A DNA stretch of 64,000 nucleotides from NCBI RefSeq assembly GCF_004324755.1, contig NZ_SDMQ01000001.1, positions 62,001 to 126,000 of the forward strand, given 5' to 3'. The position numbers and the translations under genes were made by a program. Shown piece by piece: positions 47,258-59,612 of the stretch. The notes under the pieces are model-generated. The model was not told where the DNA came from. It was given only the letters and a program-made list of their open reading frames with translations, and did no database searches. Origin of the DNA: Propioniciclava sinopodophylli (GTDB lineage Bacteria; Actinomycetota; Actinomycetes; Propionibacteriales; Propionibacteriaceae). Position 1 is the stretch's first letter. Each line of letters starts with the position of its first letter.

Positions 47258-48118
47258 CGACTCCAGCAGCCCGAGCAGGTAGTCGCCGTACCCGGACTTC
47301 ACCAGCGCCTCGGCGCGGGTGCGCAGTTCGTCGTCGGACAGGAACCCCATGCGCCAGGCGACCTCCTCCGGGCAGCCGACCTGCAGGCCCTGACGGGCCT
47401 GGATGGTGCGGACGAAGTTGCTGGCGTCGTTGAGGGAGTCGAACGTGCCGGTGTCCAGCCACGCGGTGCCGCGGGTCAGGACGCCGACCTGCAGCTTGCC
47501 CTGCTCGAGGTAGACGCGGTTCACGTCGGTGATCTCGTACTCCCCGCGCGCCGAGGGCTGCAGGTTCGCGGCGATGTCGGTGACCTGCTCGTCGTAGAAG
47601 TACAGGCCCGGCACGGCGTAGTTCGACTTCGGGTGGGCCGGCTTCTCCTCGATGGAGATGGCCTTGAACGCGTCGTCGAACTCGACCACGCCGTAGGCGG
47701 TGGGATCGGAGACCCAGTAGGCGAACACGGCGGCGCCGTCGACCTCGCTGAAGCCGCGCAGCTGTCGGCCCAGTCCCGGCCCGTAGAAGATGTTGTCGCC
47801 CAGCACCAGCGCGCACTTCTCACCCCGGGCGAAGTCGGCGCCGATGGTGAACGCCTGCGCCAGCCCCTTGGGCTCGGGCTGCGTGGCGTAGCTGATGTTG
47901 ATGCCGAACTGCGAGCCGTCGCGCAGCAGCCGCTGGAACGCCTCCGCCTCGTGCGGGGTCGTGATCACCAGCACGTCCGAGATGCCCGCGAACATCAGCG
48001 TGGAGAGCGGGTAGTAGATCATGGGCTTGTCGTAGACCGGGACAAGTTGCTTGCTCGTCGCCTGGGTGACCGGGTGCAACCGGGTACCAGAGCCACCGGC
48101 CAGGATGATTCCGCGCAT
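47243..48118 (-). CDS. rfbA: Glucose-1-phosphate thymidylyltransferase (RmlA)
   Basis: A 291-residue enzyme making dTDP-glucose, first step of dTDP-rhamnose synthesis. The nucleotide-binding loop is [16 protein letters not shown], and the sugar-phosphate site is seen in [29 protein letters not shown] and [20 protein letters not shown] are also diagnostic. ATG at 48116-48118; the extra upstream codons in frame carry no homology. CACAAT lies seven bases upstream and could be a -10 box. It is divergent from the unknown membrane protein gene, with rfbB and rfbCD beyond it. Confidence 0.96.
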   Translation of the reverse strand: MRGIILAGGSGTRLHPVTQATSKQLVPVYDKPMIYYPLSTLMFAGISDVLVITTPHEAEAFQRLLRDGSQFGINISYATQPEPKGLAQAFTIGADFARGEKCALVLGDNIFYGPGLGRQLRGFSEVDGAAVFAYWVSDPTAYGVVEFDDAFKAISIEEKPAHPKSNYAVPGLYFYDEQVTDIAANLQPSARGEYEITDVNRVYLEQGKLQVGVLTRGTAWLDTGTFDSLNDASNFVRTIQARQGLQVGCPEEVAWRMGFLSDDELRTRAEALVKSGYGDYLLGLLESGRVG

Positions 48119-48215
48119 GGGGCCCATTGTGGCGCACCTCCTCCATCGGCGCACCGCGGGAGAATGTCCGACCCGAGTCATACCCTCCTGGTGTCCCACC
48201 CACGACAGGAGACCT

Positions 48216-51515
<3,300 letters not shown>

Positions 51516-51542
51516 GGCGCGCGCGGCGCGGGCCCGGCTTGG

Positions 51543-51705
51543 ACACCCTGTCGACGTCGTCGTGGTCGAGCACGACCAGTCCGACGTGCTGGCGGCCGTG
51601 GCGTCCGCCGGGATGGCGGACGTCGAGTGGTACCGCCGCGGCCCGCTGCCGCACGAGGGCGCCGCCGAGCACCTGTACGTGCTGGCGCGGAAGCCGGTTG
51701 GCTGA
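51543..51705 (+). pseudogene. Possible 3' remnant of a methyltransferase-like gene
   Basis: A frame running from within the end of the RmlCD gene to a TGA at 51703-51705 encodes VDVVVVEHDQSDVLAAVASA and ends RRGPLPHEGAAEHLYVLARKP. This looks like the C-terminal strand pair of a class I methyltransferase. There is no start codon or N-terminal domain, and the rest of the gene is missing. The identification is by eye and tentative. Confidence 0.35.
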
Positions 51706-51741
51706 GCTGGCCAAAGCCCCTTCGACAGGCTCAGGGGGCCG
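51706..51741. repeat. Dispersed CCCTTCGACAGGCTCAGGG-type repeat
   Basis: The core CCCCTTCGACAGGCTCAGGG is an imperfect inverted repeat (CCCCTTCG/AGGGGG-type arms around GACAGGCTC). It covers the stop codon of the ygfZ gene at 51731-51733. Sequences of this type recur between genes in several high-GC actinobacteria; that is from memory and was not checked here. Confidence 0.5.
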
Positions 51742-52657
51742 GGCGCAGGTGGGGGCGCACGTGCAGGCCGACCTCGGGGTCGACCAGCGCCTCCTGCGCG
51801 GCGACCAGCCCGTCGACGACGAGGGTGGCGTCCAGCGGTGTGTTGCGCTTGAGCAGCGCCAGCCCGATCGGACCGAGTTCGTGATGGATCGCCGAGCTGC
51901 CCATGCGGCCCACCGCCTTGCCGTCGAGCAGCACGTCCGCGCCCACCTCCGGCAGGCGCTCGTCCGAGCCGTCGAAGTGCAGCAACGTGAGGCGGCGCGG
52001 GGGGCGTCCGAGCGTGTGGACGCGTGCGACGGTCTCCTGGCCGCGGTAGCAGCCCTTCTGCAGGTGGACGCCCGAGCCGAGCGCCAGTCCGTCCGGCATC
52101 GCGACCTCGTTGGGGATGGTCCGCTCGTCGGTGTCGAGGAAGACCCGCGGCTCGCCGGCGGCGATGCGCAGCGCCTCGGACGCCCACGTGCCCGCGCGCT
52201 CGGCGCCCAGCACGGCGTCCAGCTCGTCGCGGGCGCAGATGCGGGGGCCGCCGGCGATCACCATCGCGTGGGTGGCCGACACATCGGCCAGCTCGACGCG
52301 CGAGGCGAACACCATGCGGCGCAGCCAGGCCAGCAACGCCTCGGCGTGGCCGGGTTCGGTGGTGGCCCAGAAGGTCTCCCCGTCGTCCACGCCGCCCAGG
52401 ACGTGCTCGATGCGGCCGTTCGGGTCGAGGACGAACGCCGTCGTCCACACGCCCGGCGCCAGGCCCTCGAAGGCCTGGGACGTGATGGCGTGCAGCCAGG
52501 TGAGGCGGTCGGGGCCGCTGATGGTGAACACCGGCCGGTGCGACAGGTCGACCGTGGCCTCTCCCGAGGCGAGGCGGCGCTGCTCGCGCAGCGGCTCGCC
52601 GTGGTGCCACGGGACGCCGGCGTCCGGCCCGGCCTCGTTCAGGACCGGCCTCCCCAC
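51731..52657 (-). CDS. ygfZ: Folate-binding protein YgfZ/GcvT family
   Basis: A 308-residue protein of the YgfZ group, involved in iron-sulfur enzyme maintenance with tetrahydrofolate. The signature KGCYRGQETVARVHTLG, containing the conserved Cys, is near residue 220, and the N-terminal GcvT-like domain includes ISGPDRLTWLHAITSQAF. GTG at 52655-52657 follows the upstream gene's stop after one base (TGACGTG), so the two are an operon. The stop codon lies inside a dispersed repeat. Confidence 0.9.
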   Translation of the reverse strand: MGRPVLNEAGPDAGVPWHHGEPLREQRRLASGEATVDLSHRPVFTISGPDRLTWLHAITSQAFEGLAPGVWTTAFVLDPNGRIEHVLGGVDDGETFWATTEPGHAEALLAWLRRMVFASRVELADVSATHAMVIAGGPRICARDELDAVLGAERAGTWASEALRIAAGEPRVFLDTDERTIPNEVAMPDGLALGSGVHLQKGCYRGQETVARVHTLGRPPRRLTLLHFDGSDERLPEVGADVLLDGKAVGRMGSSAIHHELGPIGLALLKRNTPLDATLVVDGLVAAQEALVDPEVGLHVRPHLRPAP

Positions 52658-52658
52658 G

Positions 52659-53159
52659 TCAGGACCCCACGCGGTTGAGAGTCGCCCACATGTAGGGGCG
52701 CAGCGCCTCATCGGTGGTGGCCCGGTCGAAGCTGTACATCAACTGGCCGTTGACGTTGCCGTAGAGGCGGCGTCCGGCCGAGTACTCCACCGGGGCGTTC
52801 GGCGAGCGCACGACGGCGTCGGTGGTCAGGTCGACGCGTCCCGGCTGGAGCTTGCCGAACCAGATCTCGGAGTACCCCTCGGGGCTGCACATGACGACGT
52901 CGGCCTCGGCCTTGGCGTTCGCGCGCCAGAAGCCGGTCTCGATGGTGAGGGGCCGCTCGGGTCGACCCTCGCCGTCCAGGAGGAACATCTGCGCGAGGTA
53001 GTGCAGGTAGTCCCCACCGTTCTCGACGAAGTCGATCTGGACGCCGAACTCCACCTTCCCCTCACCTGGCCACTCGCGGAAACCGGTGCCCTCCCAGCGG
53101 CCACGCAGCCAGGCGAGCCCGGCGAGGGCGGGGTTGAGGTCGGACGGGATCTCGAACAC
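52659..53159 (-). CDS. Nitrobindin-like (FABP/DUF1794) heme-binding beta-barrel protein
   Basis: A 166-residue protein with the start LNPALAGLAWLRGRWEGTG, diagnostic of nitrobindin-type beta barrels (GxWxGxG motif). The C-terminal ATTDEALRPYMWATLNRV is also conserved, and family members bind ferric heme at a conserved His, which I cannot place with confidence here. GTG at 53157-53159 has a GAGGAGA site. In actinobacteria this gene commonly precedes ygfZ, as it does here. Confidence 0.88.
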   Translation of the reverse strand: MFEIPSDLNPALAGLAWLRGRWEGTGFREWPGEGKVEFGVQIDFVENGGDYLHYLAQMFLLDGEGRPERPLTIETGFWRANAKAEADVVMCSPEGYSEIWFGKLQPGRVDLTTDAVVRSPNAPVEYSAGRRLYGNVNGQLMYSFDRATTDEALRPYMWATLNRVGS

Positions 53160-53247
53160 GGGGCATTCTCCTCGGTAGGTGCTTCGACACCCCAACGCTC
53201 GCGCCTACGGGATGATTCCGCAACCTCTGGGGCTAGGGTGGACACCG

Positions 53248-54891
53248 ATGATCACCCGTCGGAACCTCCTCCTGTCCACCGCCGCCTCAGGATCCCTGTT
53301 GCTCGTCGCGGGCTGCACCGCGGACGGGCCCGCCCCCAACCCCTCCACCTCACCCGGCGGCCCCGTCGGGCCCGAGGAGACGCCCCGCCTCGACCCGAAC
53401 GCCCACCAGGTCGTGACCCGCACCCCCGCCGCCGACGTCGTCGTCACCCCGGACGCCGCGGGTGCGCTGGCCGCCTCCCGCGCGCTGCTGGCCGCGGCGA
53501 CCGCCGTGGTCGTGCTGGCGGACGCCACCCCGCCGACCCCCTCCGCCTCCGCGTCCCCGGCGGCATCGCCCACGGCGTCTGCCCGGCCCTCGCCCAGCGC
53601 GTCCGCCACCGCGACACCCACGGCGTCCGCCGCACCCGCGGAGGAGCCGGCGACCGACCCGGTGCAGGTCGCGGCCGGCCTTGCCCGCGAGCTGGGCGTT
53701 CCCCTGTTCGTGGACACCCCCGACCTGGCCGCAGAACTGGACCGCCTGCAGACCCGCACCGTCATCGCCTACGGGACGCCGGCCCACGTCGGCGGCCGCG
53801 AGGTCATCCCGGCCCCGGCCACCGCGGCCGAGCTGTCGGTGCCCGGCCTGCCCGTCGCAGCGCCCGCCCCGGCCGCGCTCGCCGTGGTGTCCGGCGAGGC
53901 CGTCCCCGCCGTGCTGGCGACGCTGGCCGCCGCAGGCGTCCAGCCGCAGCAGGTCCCCGCGCCGCACCCCGGCGCGACGGTCGAGTCGACCGCGCTGCTC
54001 AAGGCCAACCCCGGGCCCGTCGTCGCCGTCGGCGAGGGCTTCGGCACCGACGAGCAGTTCGCCACCCAGGTGAAGGTCACCCGCACCGCCGACGAGCTCC
54101 CCGGCGGCGGCATCGCGCCGCTCCCCGGGCGCCACATGATCGCGTTCTACGGCCACCCCGAGACTGCCGCCCTCGGCATGATGGGCGAGCAGCCGCCGGC
54201 CGAGGCCGTCCGCCGCCTGGGGAGGCTGGTCGACGAGTACCGGGCGCTCATGCCCGGGCAGACCGTCATCGGCTCGTTCGAGATCATCACCACTGTCGCC
54301 TCGGCGGCGGCCGGCGACGACGGCGACTACTCCTACGAGACGCCGATCGAGAAGCTCATGCCGTGGGTCGAGGCCGCCGAGGCCAACGACATCTACGTGG
54401 TGCTCGACCTGCAGCCCGGCCGCACCGGGTTCCTCGAGCAGGCCAAGCGCTACGAGGAGTTGCTGCTCCGCCCCACCGTGGGCCTGGCCCTGGACCCGGA
54501 GTGGCGCCTCAAGCCCGACCAGAAGCACCTGCGCCAGATCGGACAGGTGCACATCGACGAGGTCAACGAGGTCGGGGCATGGCTGGCCGACCTGGTCGCC
54601 GAGCACGAGCTGCCGCCGAAGGTGCTGACGCTGCACCAGTTCCAGACCCGGATGATCATCGACCGGGCCCGCCTCGACACCTCCCGGCCCGAGGTGCAGT
54701 ACCTCGTGCACGTGGACGGCCAGGGCGGCCAGGGCGCCAAGCAGGGCACATGGTCGGTCATCCGCCGCGACCTGCCCCCGCGCGTGTGGCTGGGCTGGAA
54801 GAACTTCGAGGACGAGGACATCCCGATGCTCACACCGAAGCAGACCGTGGAGCAGGTGCACCCCACACCACACTTCATCTCGTACCAGTGA
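53248..54891 (+). CDS. TAT-exported lipoprotein with C-terminal TIM-barrel-like domain
   Basis: A 547-residue lipoprotein. The N-terminus has a twin-arginine signal (ITRRNLLLSTAASGS) and the lipobox LLVAGC. A Ser/Pro/Ala linker (about residues 90-130) interrupts an N-terminal region with beta-alpha units like cell-wall-binding repeat 2 domains. The C-terminal half (from AFYGHPETAALGMMG) resembles an uncharacterised glycoside-hydrolase-like barrel with acidic strand ends (VVLDLQPG, ALDPEWRL). Substrate and catalysis are unproven. ATG 53248 has TAGGGT eight bases upstream. Confidence 0.8.
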   Translation: MITRRNLLLSTAASGSLLLVAGCTADGPAPNPSTSPGGPVGPEETPRLDPNAHQVVTRTPAADVVVTPDAAGALAASRALLAAATAVVVLADATPPTPSASASPAASPTASARPSPSASATATPTASAAPAEEPATDPVQVAAGLARELGVPLFVDTPDLAAELDRLQTRTVIAYGTPAHVGGREVIPAPATAAELSVPGLPVAAPAPAALAVVSGEAVPAVLATLAAAGVQPQQVPAPHPGATVESTALLKANPGPVVAVGEGFGTDEQFATQVKVTRTADELPGGGIAPLPGRHMIAFYGHPETAALGMMGEQPPAEAVRRLGRLVDEYRALMPGQTVIGSFEIITTVASAAAGDDGDYSYETPIEKLMPWVEAAEANDIYVVLDLQPGRTGFLEQAKRYEELLLRPTVGLALDPEWRLKPDQKHLRQIGQVHIDEVNEVGAWLADLVAEHELPPKVLTLHQFQTRMIIDRARLDTSRPEVQYLVHVDGQGGQGAKQGTWSVIRRDLPPRVWLGWKNFEDEDIPMLTPKQTVEQVHPTPHFISYQ

Positions 54892-54932
54892 GCACCGCGT
54901 ACCTGTGAGCATCACGAGCCTGTGAGGCAGGC

Positions 54933-55373
54933 ATGAGGGTCGTCGTCCAGCGGGTCACCCGGGCGTCCGTCACGGTGGCGGGCGAGGTCGTCGGTTCCAT
55001 CGACGGCCCCGGCCTGTGCCTGCTGGTCGGCGCCACGCACGACGACACGCAGGCGGACGTGGACCGGCTGGCCGACAAGGTCTGGGGGCTCCGCATCATG
55101 CGCGACGAACTCTCGGCCGCCGACCTGGACGCGCCCGTGCTGGTCGTCAGCCAGTTCACCTTGTACGCCGACGTCCGCAAGGGGCGCCGGCCGTCCTGGA
55201 ACGAGGCGGCGCCGGGCGCGGTCTCCGAGCCGCTGGTGGACGCCTTCGTGGCCGCCCTCCGGGCGCGCGGGGCCCGGGTGGCAACCGGACGGTTCGGCGC
55301 CGACATGGCCGTGGAGCTCGTGAACGACGGGCCGGTGACCATCCTCCTCGACAGCGCCATCTGGTCACGCTGA
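54933..55373 (+). CDS. dtd: D-aminoacyl-tRNA deacylase
   Basis: A 146-residue editing enzyme that removes D-amino acids (and glycine from tRNA-Ala) from tRNA. The start [15 protein letters not shown] and the active-site [17 protein letters not shown] are diagnostic, as is the C-terminal [14 protein letters not shown] 54933 follows the lipoprotein gene by 41 bases. Ribosome-binding site is weak (GAGGCAGG). Probably cotranscribed with the gene before it. Confidence 0.96.
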   Translation: MRVVVQRVTRASVTVAGEVVGSIDGPGLCLLVGATHDDTQADVDRLADKVWGLRIMRDELSAADLDAPVLVVSQFTLYADVRKGRRPSWNEAAPGAVSEPLVDAFVAALRARGARVATGRFGADMAVELVNDGPVTILLDSAIWSR

Positions 55374-55439
55374 ACTCCCGCACCCTCTCCGCCCCTAGAC
55401 TGGGGCCGACCGCCACGGCGGTCGGAAGGGGGGCAGCAG

Positions 55440-56123
55440 ATGGCCCAGGTCCTCGCGGTCAGCCCACGCGCGCACCACGCGTCGGGTGAACTCGCGTTCG
55501 GCGTCCTCGGCCTCCTCCCCCACACCGTCCGCGAACTGAGGCCCGACACGGCCGTCGCCACCGAGGCGGCCCGCGCCGACATCGTCGTGCTGGACGGCCG
55601 CAGCGACCTCGCCGTCGCGCGGCAGATGTGCCGGCTGCTGGAGGCCGCAGGCAACGAGACGCCGATCCTGCTGGTCCTCAGCGAGGGCGGGTTCGCCGCC
55701 GTCAGCAGCGAGTGGGGCGTCCGCGACATCGTTGTGGACGGAGCCGGGCCCGCCGAGGTGGACGCCCGCATCCGCCTGGCCATCCGCCGCGAGGAGTCGG
55801 CGGGCGTGCTGTCGGCCGGCGGGCTCGTCATCGACGAGTCCGCGTACTCGGCCTCCCTCAACGGCCGCCCCCTCGACCTGACCTACACCGAGTTCGAGCT
55901 GCTGAAGTACCTCGCCCAGCAGCCCGGGCGCGTGTTCACGCGCGAGACCCTCCTGTCGGACGTGTGGGGTTACGACTACTACGGCGGCACCCGGACGGTC
56001 GACGTCCACGTCCGCCGCCTGCGCGCCAAGCTCGGCGTCGAGCACGAGACCCTCATCGGTACCGTCCGCAACGTCGGCTACCGCTTCGCCCCCGACGCCC
56101 GCCGCAGCGAGGCGTCCGCCTAG
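55440..56123 (+). CDS. glnR: Nitrogen regulator GlnR (OmpR family, atypical receiver)
   Basis: A 227-residue orphan regulator. The receiver domain has only Asp52 (DIVVLDGRSDL) of the usual acidic pocket, with LSEGGFAAVSSEWGV in place of the switch residues, as in Streptomyces GlnR, which dimerises without phosphorylation. The winged-helix domain is highly conserved: TYTEFELLKYLAQQPGRVFT and GGTRTVDVHVRRLRAKLG. GlnR controls glutamine synthetase and ammonium genes. ATG 55440 has a GGAAGGGGGG site; TAGACT at 55396-55401 is a likely -10. The same region carries mshD, as near Rv0818-Rv0819 in M. tuberculosis. Confidence 0.92.
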   Translation: MAQVLAVSPRAHHASGELAFGVLGLLPHTVRELRPDTAVATEAARADIVVLDGRSDLAVARQMCRLLEAAGNETPILLVLSEGGFAAVSSEWGVRDIVVDGAGPAEVDARIRLAIRREESAGVLSAGGLVIDESAYSASLNGRPLDLTYTEFELLKYLAQQPGRVFTRETLLSDVWGYDYYGGTRTVDVHVRRLRAKLGVEHETLIGTVRNVGYRFAPDARRSEASA

Positions 56124-56147
56124 CGGCTCCCGGGTCCGTTGGGGCGC

Positions 56148-56178
56148 GCCCTTCGAGGCTCGCTCCGCTCGCACCTCA
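56148..56178. repeat. 31-base dispersed repeat, copy 2 (intergenic)
   Basis: Identical over 31 bases to 29613-29643. It lies between glnR and the helicase gene, 25 bases after the glnR stop. Confidence 0.85.
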
Positions 56179-56250
56179 CGGACCGCGGAGCGAGCCCGAC
56201 GCGACGCCCGGCGACCGGCGGGGGCCGGACGCCGTACGATCTAGGGTGCG

Positions 56251-59200
56251 ATGACGATCCCCGACTGGGTGTCCTCCTATTCCGACACCGACCTCGAACG
56301 CCGCTTCGGCGCGGAGACCGCCGCGCGCGGGCAGTCCTATGCCGAGGACGGGCGCGTGCGCGCGATCCGGTCGGCCGGGGACCTGGTGATGGCCACCGTG
56401 CTGGGCAGCGCCCGCGAGGCCTACCAGTGCTCCGTCGTGGCCACGGCGGGCCCCACGTCGCTGGTGGCCACCTGCACCTGCCCCGTCCGGCGGGACTGCA
56501 AGCACTCGGCCGCGCTGCTGCTGGCGGCCCGCCGCTCGGCCGGACGCCGGGGGCCGGCCTCCTGGCAGCTCGCCCTCTCCCCGCTGGTGCCACGCCCGAG
56601 CTCGGGGCGCGGCACGACCCTGCTGGCACTGCAGGTGAACGCGTCCGGCCGCGAGTTCACCCTGCGCCCGCTGCGCCCCGGCCACCGCGACGCGTGGATC
56701 AAGGCGGGCGCCACCTGGGACGACGTACGCCTTAGCCCGGCGGTGTTCGACCCCGAGCAGCGCGAGGCCGTGCTGGCCCTGCTGGACTCCCGCCGCCGCA
56801 ACGAGTACGCCTACGGCCATCGGGCCGACGCCCTGCCCCTGCGGGAGCTGCACACCGACGTCTGGGAGGTCCTGGCCCGCGCTCGCGCGACCGGCGTCCC
56901 GCTGGTGCCGGGCGAGGGGCCCGACCGGCGCCCGCTGCCCACCCCGGAACTGTTGGCCGACCCGCTCGTGCCGGTGCTGCACCTGCACCGTGCCGACGGA
57001 GCGGTCCGGCTCGACCCGCGTGTTCTGCTGGAGGGCGAGGAGGTCGCTCTGGACTGGCAGTCGCTGGTGGGGCGTCCGGCCCACGGCGCCGCCTTCCTGC
57101 ACGAGGGCCGGCTCATCCTGGCCCGCCTCGAACGGCCGCTGGACCAGGCCGAGCACCAGCTCTTCACCCAACCCGCCACCGTGACGGTACCGGAGGCCGA
57201 CCTGGCCCTGTTCGGCGCCGGGTTCCTCCCGGCGTTGCGTCGCCGCATGGCGGTCGTGGTCGACGACGGCGTCGAGATCCCCGAGGGCAGCCCACCCACG
57301 TTGGTGTGCACCGTCGAGTTCGGCGAGGGCAGCGCGACCGTGCGGTGGGGCTTCCGCTACCGCTTGGGCGGCGACGTCCACTCGCTCGGGCTGGCGCCCG
57401 CGGCGTCCGACCCGCCGATCCGCGACCTCCACGCCGAGTCCGCGCTGGCCCGGAGCGTGCCCGAGGGGCCCTGGAGCGTGGTCGGCCCGCGCGGCGAGCC
57501 GGAGCTGCGGCCCTCCTTCCTCACCGGGCGCGCCCTGTTCGGGTTCACAGCACGCACGCTACCCATGCTGCAGGAGCGCGACGACGTCGAGGTCGAACTC
57601 TCCCGCCCGGCGCCGACCTTCCGCCGCGCCGAGGCGGCGCCGGTCGTCTCCCTCACCGTCAGCGAGCCCACGGCGGGAGATTGGTTCAACCTGGCGGTGG
57701 AGGTGACCGTCGACGGCGAGGTCGTCCCGTTCGCGGCGCTGTTCGCCGCCCTCACCCTCGGGCAGGACCACCTCCTGCTCGACTCCGGCACATGGTTCGA
57801 CCTCGACCGGCCCGAGTTGGGGCAGCTGCGCGCCCTCATAGAGGAGGCGCGCCTGCTGGTCGAGGCCGACGGCGACACCTTCCGCCTTCGGCCCGAGCAC
57901 GTGGGCCTGTGGGCCGAACTCGTCGAGCTGGGCGTCGTGGCCGAGCAGTCGGCCGCCTGGCAGGAATCCGTCGGGGCGCTCATGGACCTCGACGAGCTCC
58001 CCGAGACCCCGCTGCCCGACGGCCTGGACGCCGACCTGCGCCCCTACCAGCACACCGGCTTCTCGTGGCTGTCGTTCCTGTGGCGGACGCGGCTGGGCGG
58101 CATCCTCGCCGACGAGATGGGCCTGGGCAAGACGCTCCAGACGCTCGCGCTGGCGCAGTCCGCCCACGAGGCGGGCGAGTTGACCGCCCCGGTGCTCGTC
58201 GTCGCGCCCACCTCCGTGCTGGGCACATGGGTGGCGGAGGCGGCCAAGTTCACACCGGGGCTGCGGGTGACGTCCATCACCGAGTCCCACAAGCGCCGCC
58301 GGACCCCGCTGGCGGACGCCGTGGCCGGGGCGCACATCGTGGTCACCAGCTACACGCTGCTGCGGCTGGAGGCGGACGCCTACGCCGAGCTGGACTGGTC
58401 GGCCGTCCTGCTGGACGAGGCACAGTTCGTCAAGAACCACCGCTCGCAGGCGTACCAGGCCGTCCGGAAGCTGCGCTCCCGTGTGAAGATCGCGCTCACC
58501 GGCACCCCGCTGGAGAACAACCTGATGGATCTGTGGTCGCTGCTGTCGATCACCGCACCCGGCCTGTTCCCGCACCCGCAGGCGTTCACCGAGGCGTACC
58601 GCAAGCCCGTCGAGGCCGGCGACGCGGACGCCCTGGCCCGCCTCCACCGCCGCATCCGCCCGCTGGTGCTGCGGCGCACCAAGTCCGCCGTCGCCGCCGA
58701 GCTACCCGACAAGCAGGAGCAGGTCGTGCCCGTGGAGCTGGCCGGCCCGCACCGCCGCCTCTACGACCGCCACCTGGCCCGCGAGCGGCAGAAGGTGCTG
58801 GGCCTGGTCGACGAGCTGGGCCGGAACCGGGTGACAATCCTGCGCTCGCTCACCCTGCTGCGACAGCTCAGCCTCTCCCCCGCCCTCATCGACGAGGAGT
58901 ACCCGGCCCACTCGGCGAAGATCGACACCCTGCTGGAGCTGCTGGACGAGGTCGTCGCCGGAGGACACCGCGCGCTGGTGTTCAGCCAGTTCACCGGCTT
59001 CCTCGCGCTGGTGCGCCAGAGGCTGGACGACGAGGGCATCAGCTACTCCTACCTGGACGGGCGGACCCGCGACCGCGCGGCCCGGATCGGCGCGTTCCGC
59101 ACCGGCGACGACCCGGTGTTCCTGATCTCCCTCAAGGCAGGCGGCTTCGGCCTCACGCTGACCGAGGCCGACTACGTGTTCATCCTCGACCCTTGGTGGA

Positions 59201-59418
59201 ACCCGGCGGCCGAGGCCCAGGCCATCGACCGCGCCCACCGCATCGGGCAGGACAAGCCGGTCAACGTGTACCGGCTGGTCTCGGCCGACACCATCGAGGA
59301 GAAGGTCGTGGCGCTGGCCGACTCCAAGCGCCATCTCTTCGACGAGGTCGTGGGCGCGGCGTCCGACATGGTCGCGCCGCTCAGCGCGGACGACATCCGC
59401 GGCCTCCTCCTGCCCTGA
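56251..59418 (+). CDS. SWIM zinc-finger SNF2-family DNA/RNA helicase-like ATPase
   Basis: A 1055-residue protein. The N-terminal SWIM zinc finger has the CxCx5CxH set in CTCPVRRDCKHS (residues 75-85). A long bacterial SNF2-specific region follows. Motor motifs are Walker A DEMGLGKTLQTLAL near residue 623, the DEAQ box LLDEAQFVKNH near 722, TGTPLENNLMDLWSL, and the C-terminal lobe LVFSQFTGFLALV, LISLKAGGFGLTLTEADYV and IDRAHRIGQDKPV. It is the HepA/RapA-like class found across actinobacteria; role in transcription recycling or repair is unproven. TACGAT ten bases before ATG 56251 is a possible -10. Confidence 0.92.
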   Translation: MTIPDWVSSYSDTDLERRFGAETAARGQSYAEDGRVRAIRSAGDLVMATVLGSAREAYQCSVVATAGPTSLVATCTCPVRRDCKHSAALLLAARRSAGRRGPASWQLALSPLVPRPSSGRGTTLLALQVNASGREFTLRPLRPGHRDAWIKAGATWDDVRLSPAVFDPEQREAVLALLDSRRRNEYAYGHRADALPLRELHTDVWEVLARARATGVPLVPGEGPDRRPLPTPELLADPLVPVLHLHRADGAVRLDPRVLLEGEEVALDWQSLVGRPAHGAAFLHEGRLILARLERPLDQAEHQLFTQPATVTVPEADLALFGAGFLPALRRRMAVVVDDGVEIPEGSPPTLVCTVEFGEGSATVRWGFRYRLGGDVHSLGLAPAASDPPIRDLHAESALARSVPEGPWSVVGPRGEPELRPSFLTGRALFGFTARTLPMLQERDDVEVELSRPAPTFRRAEAAPVVSLTVSEPTAGDWFNLAVEVTVDGEVVPFAALFAALTLGQDHLLLDSGTWFDLDRPELGQLRALIEEARLLVEADGDTFRLRPEHVGLWAELVELGVVAEQSAAWQESVGALMDLDELPETPLPDGLDADLRPYQHTGFSWLSFLWRTRLGGILADEMGLGKTLQTLALAQSAHEAGELTAPVLVVAPTSVLGTWVAEAAKFTPGLRVTSITESHKRRRTPLADAVAGAHIVVTSYTLLRLEADAYAELDWSAVLLDEAQFVKNHRSQAYQAVRKLRSRVKIALTGTPLENNLMDLWSLLSITAPGLFPHPQAFTEAYRKPVEAGDADALARLHRRIRPLVLRRTKSAVAAELPDKQEQVVPVELAGPHRRLYDRHLARERQKVLGLVDELGRNRVTILRSLTLLRQLSLSPALIDEEYPAHSAKIDTLLELLDEVVAGGHRALVFSQFTGFLALVRQRLDDEGISYSYLDGRTRDRAARIGAFRTGDDPVFLISLKAGGFGLTLTEADYVFILDPWWNPAAEAQAIDRAHRIGQDKPVNVYRLVSADTIEEKVVALADSKRHLFDEVVGAASDMVAPLSADDIRGLLLP

Positions 59419-59612
59419 CAGCACGCCTGTCCAGCATGTGGACGCACCTGACAAGCGAAACCGCGGCGGCGCGATCACCCCAGCCCAGCCCGAGGTCCGA
59501 GCCTCCGCCGGCCAACGCGCGGTCCGAGGCCCCGCAGGGCACGGCGCGGACGGATCCGCCCGCCTCGCCCGAGCCCGGCCCGCAGGCCCGAACCGACGGC
59601 TAGGGTGTCCTC

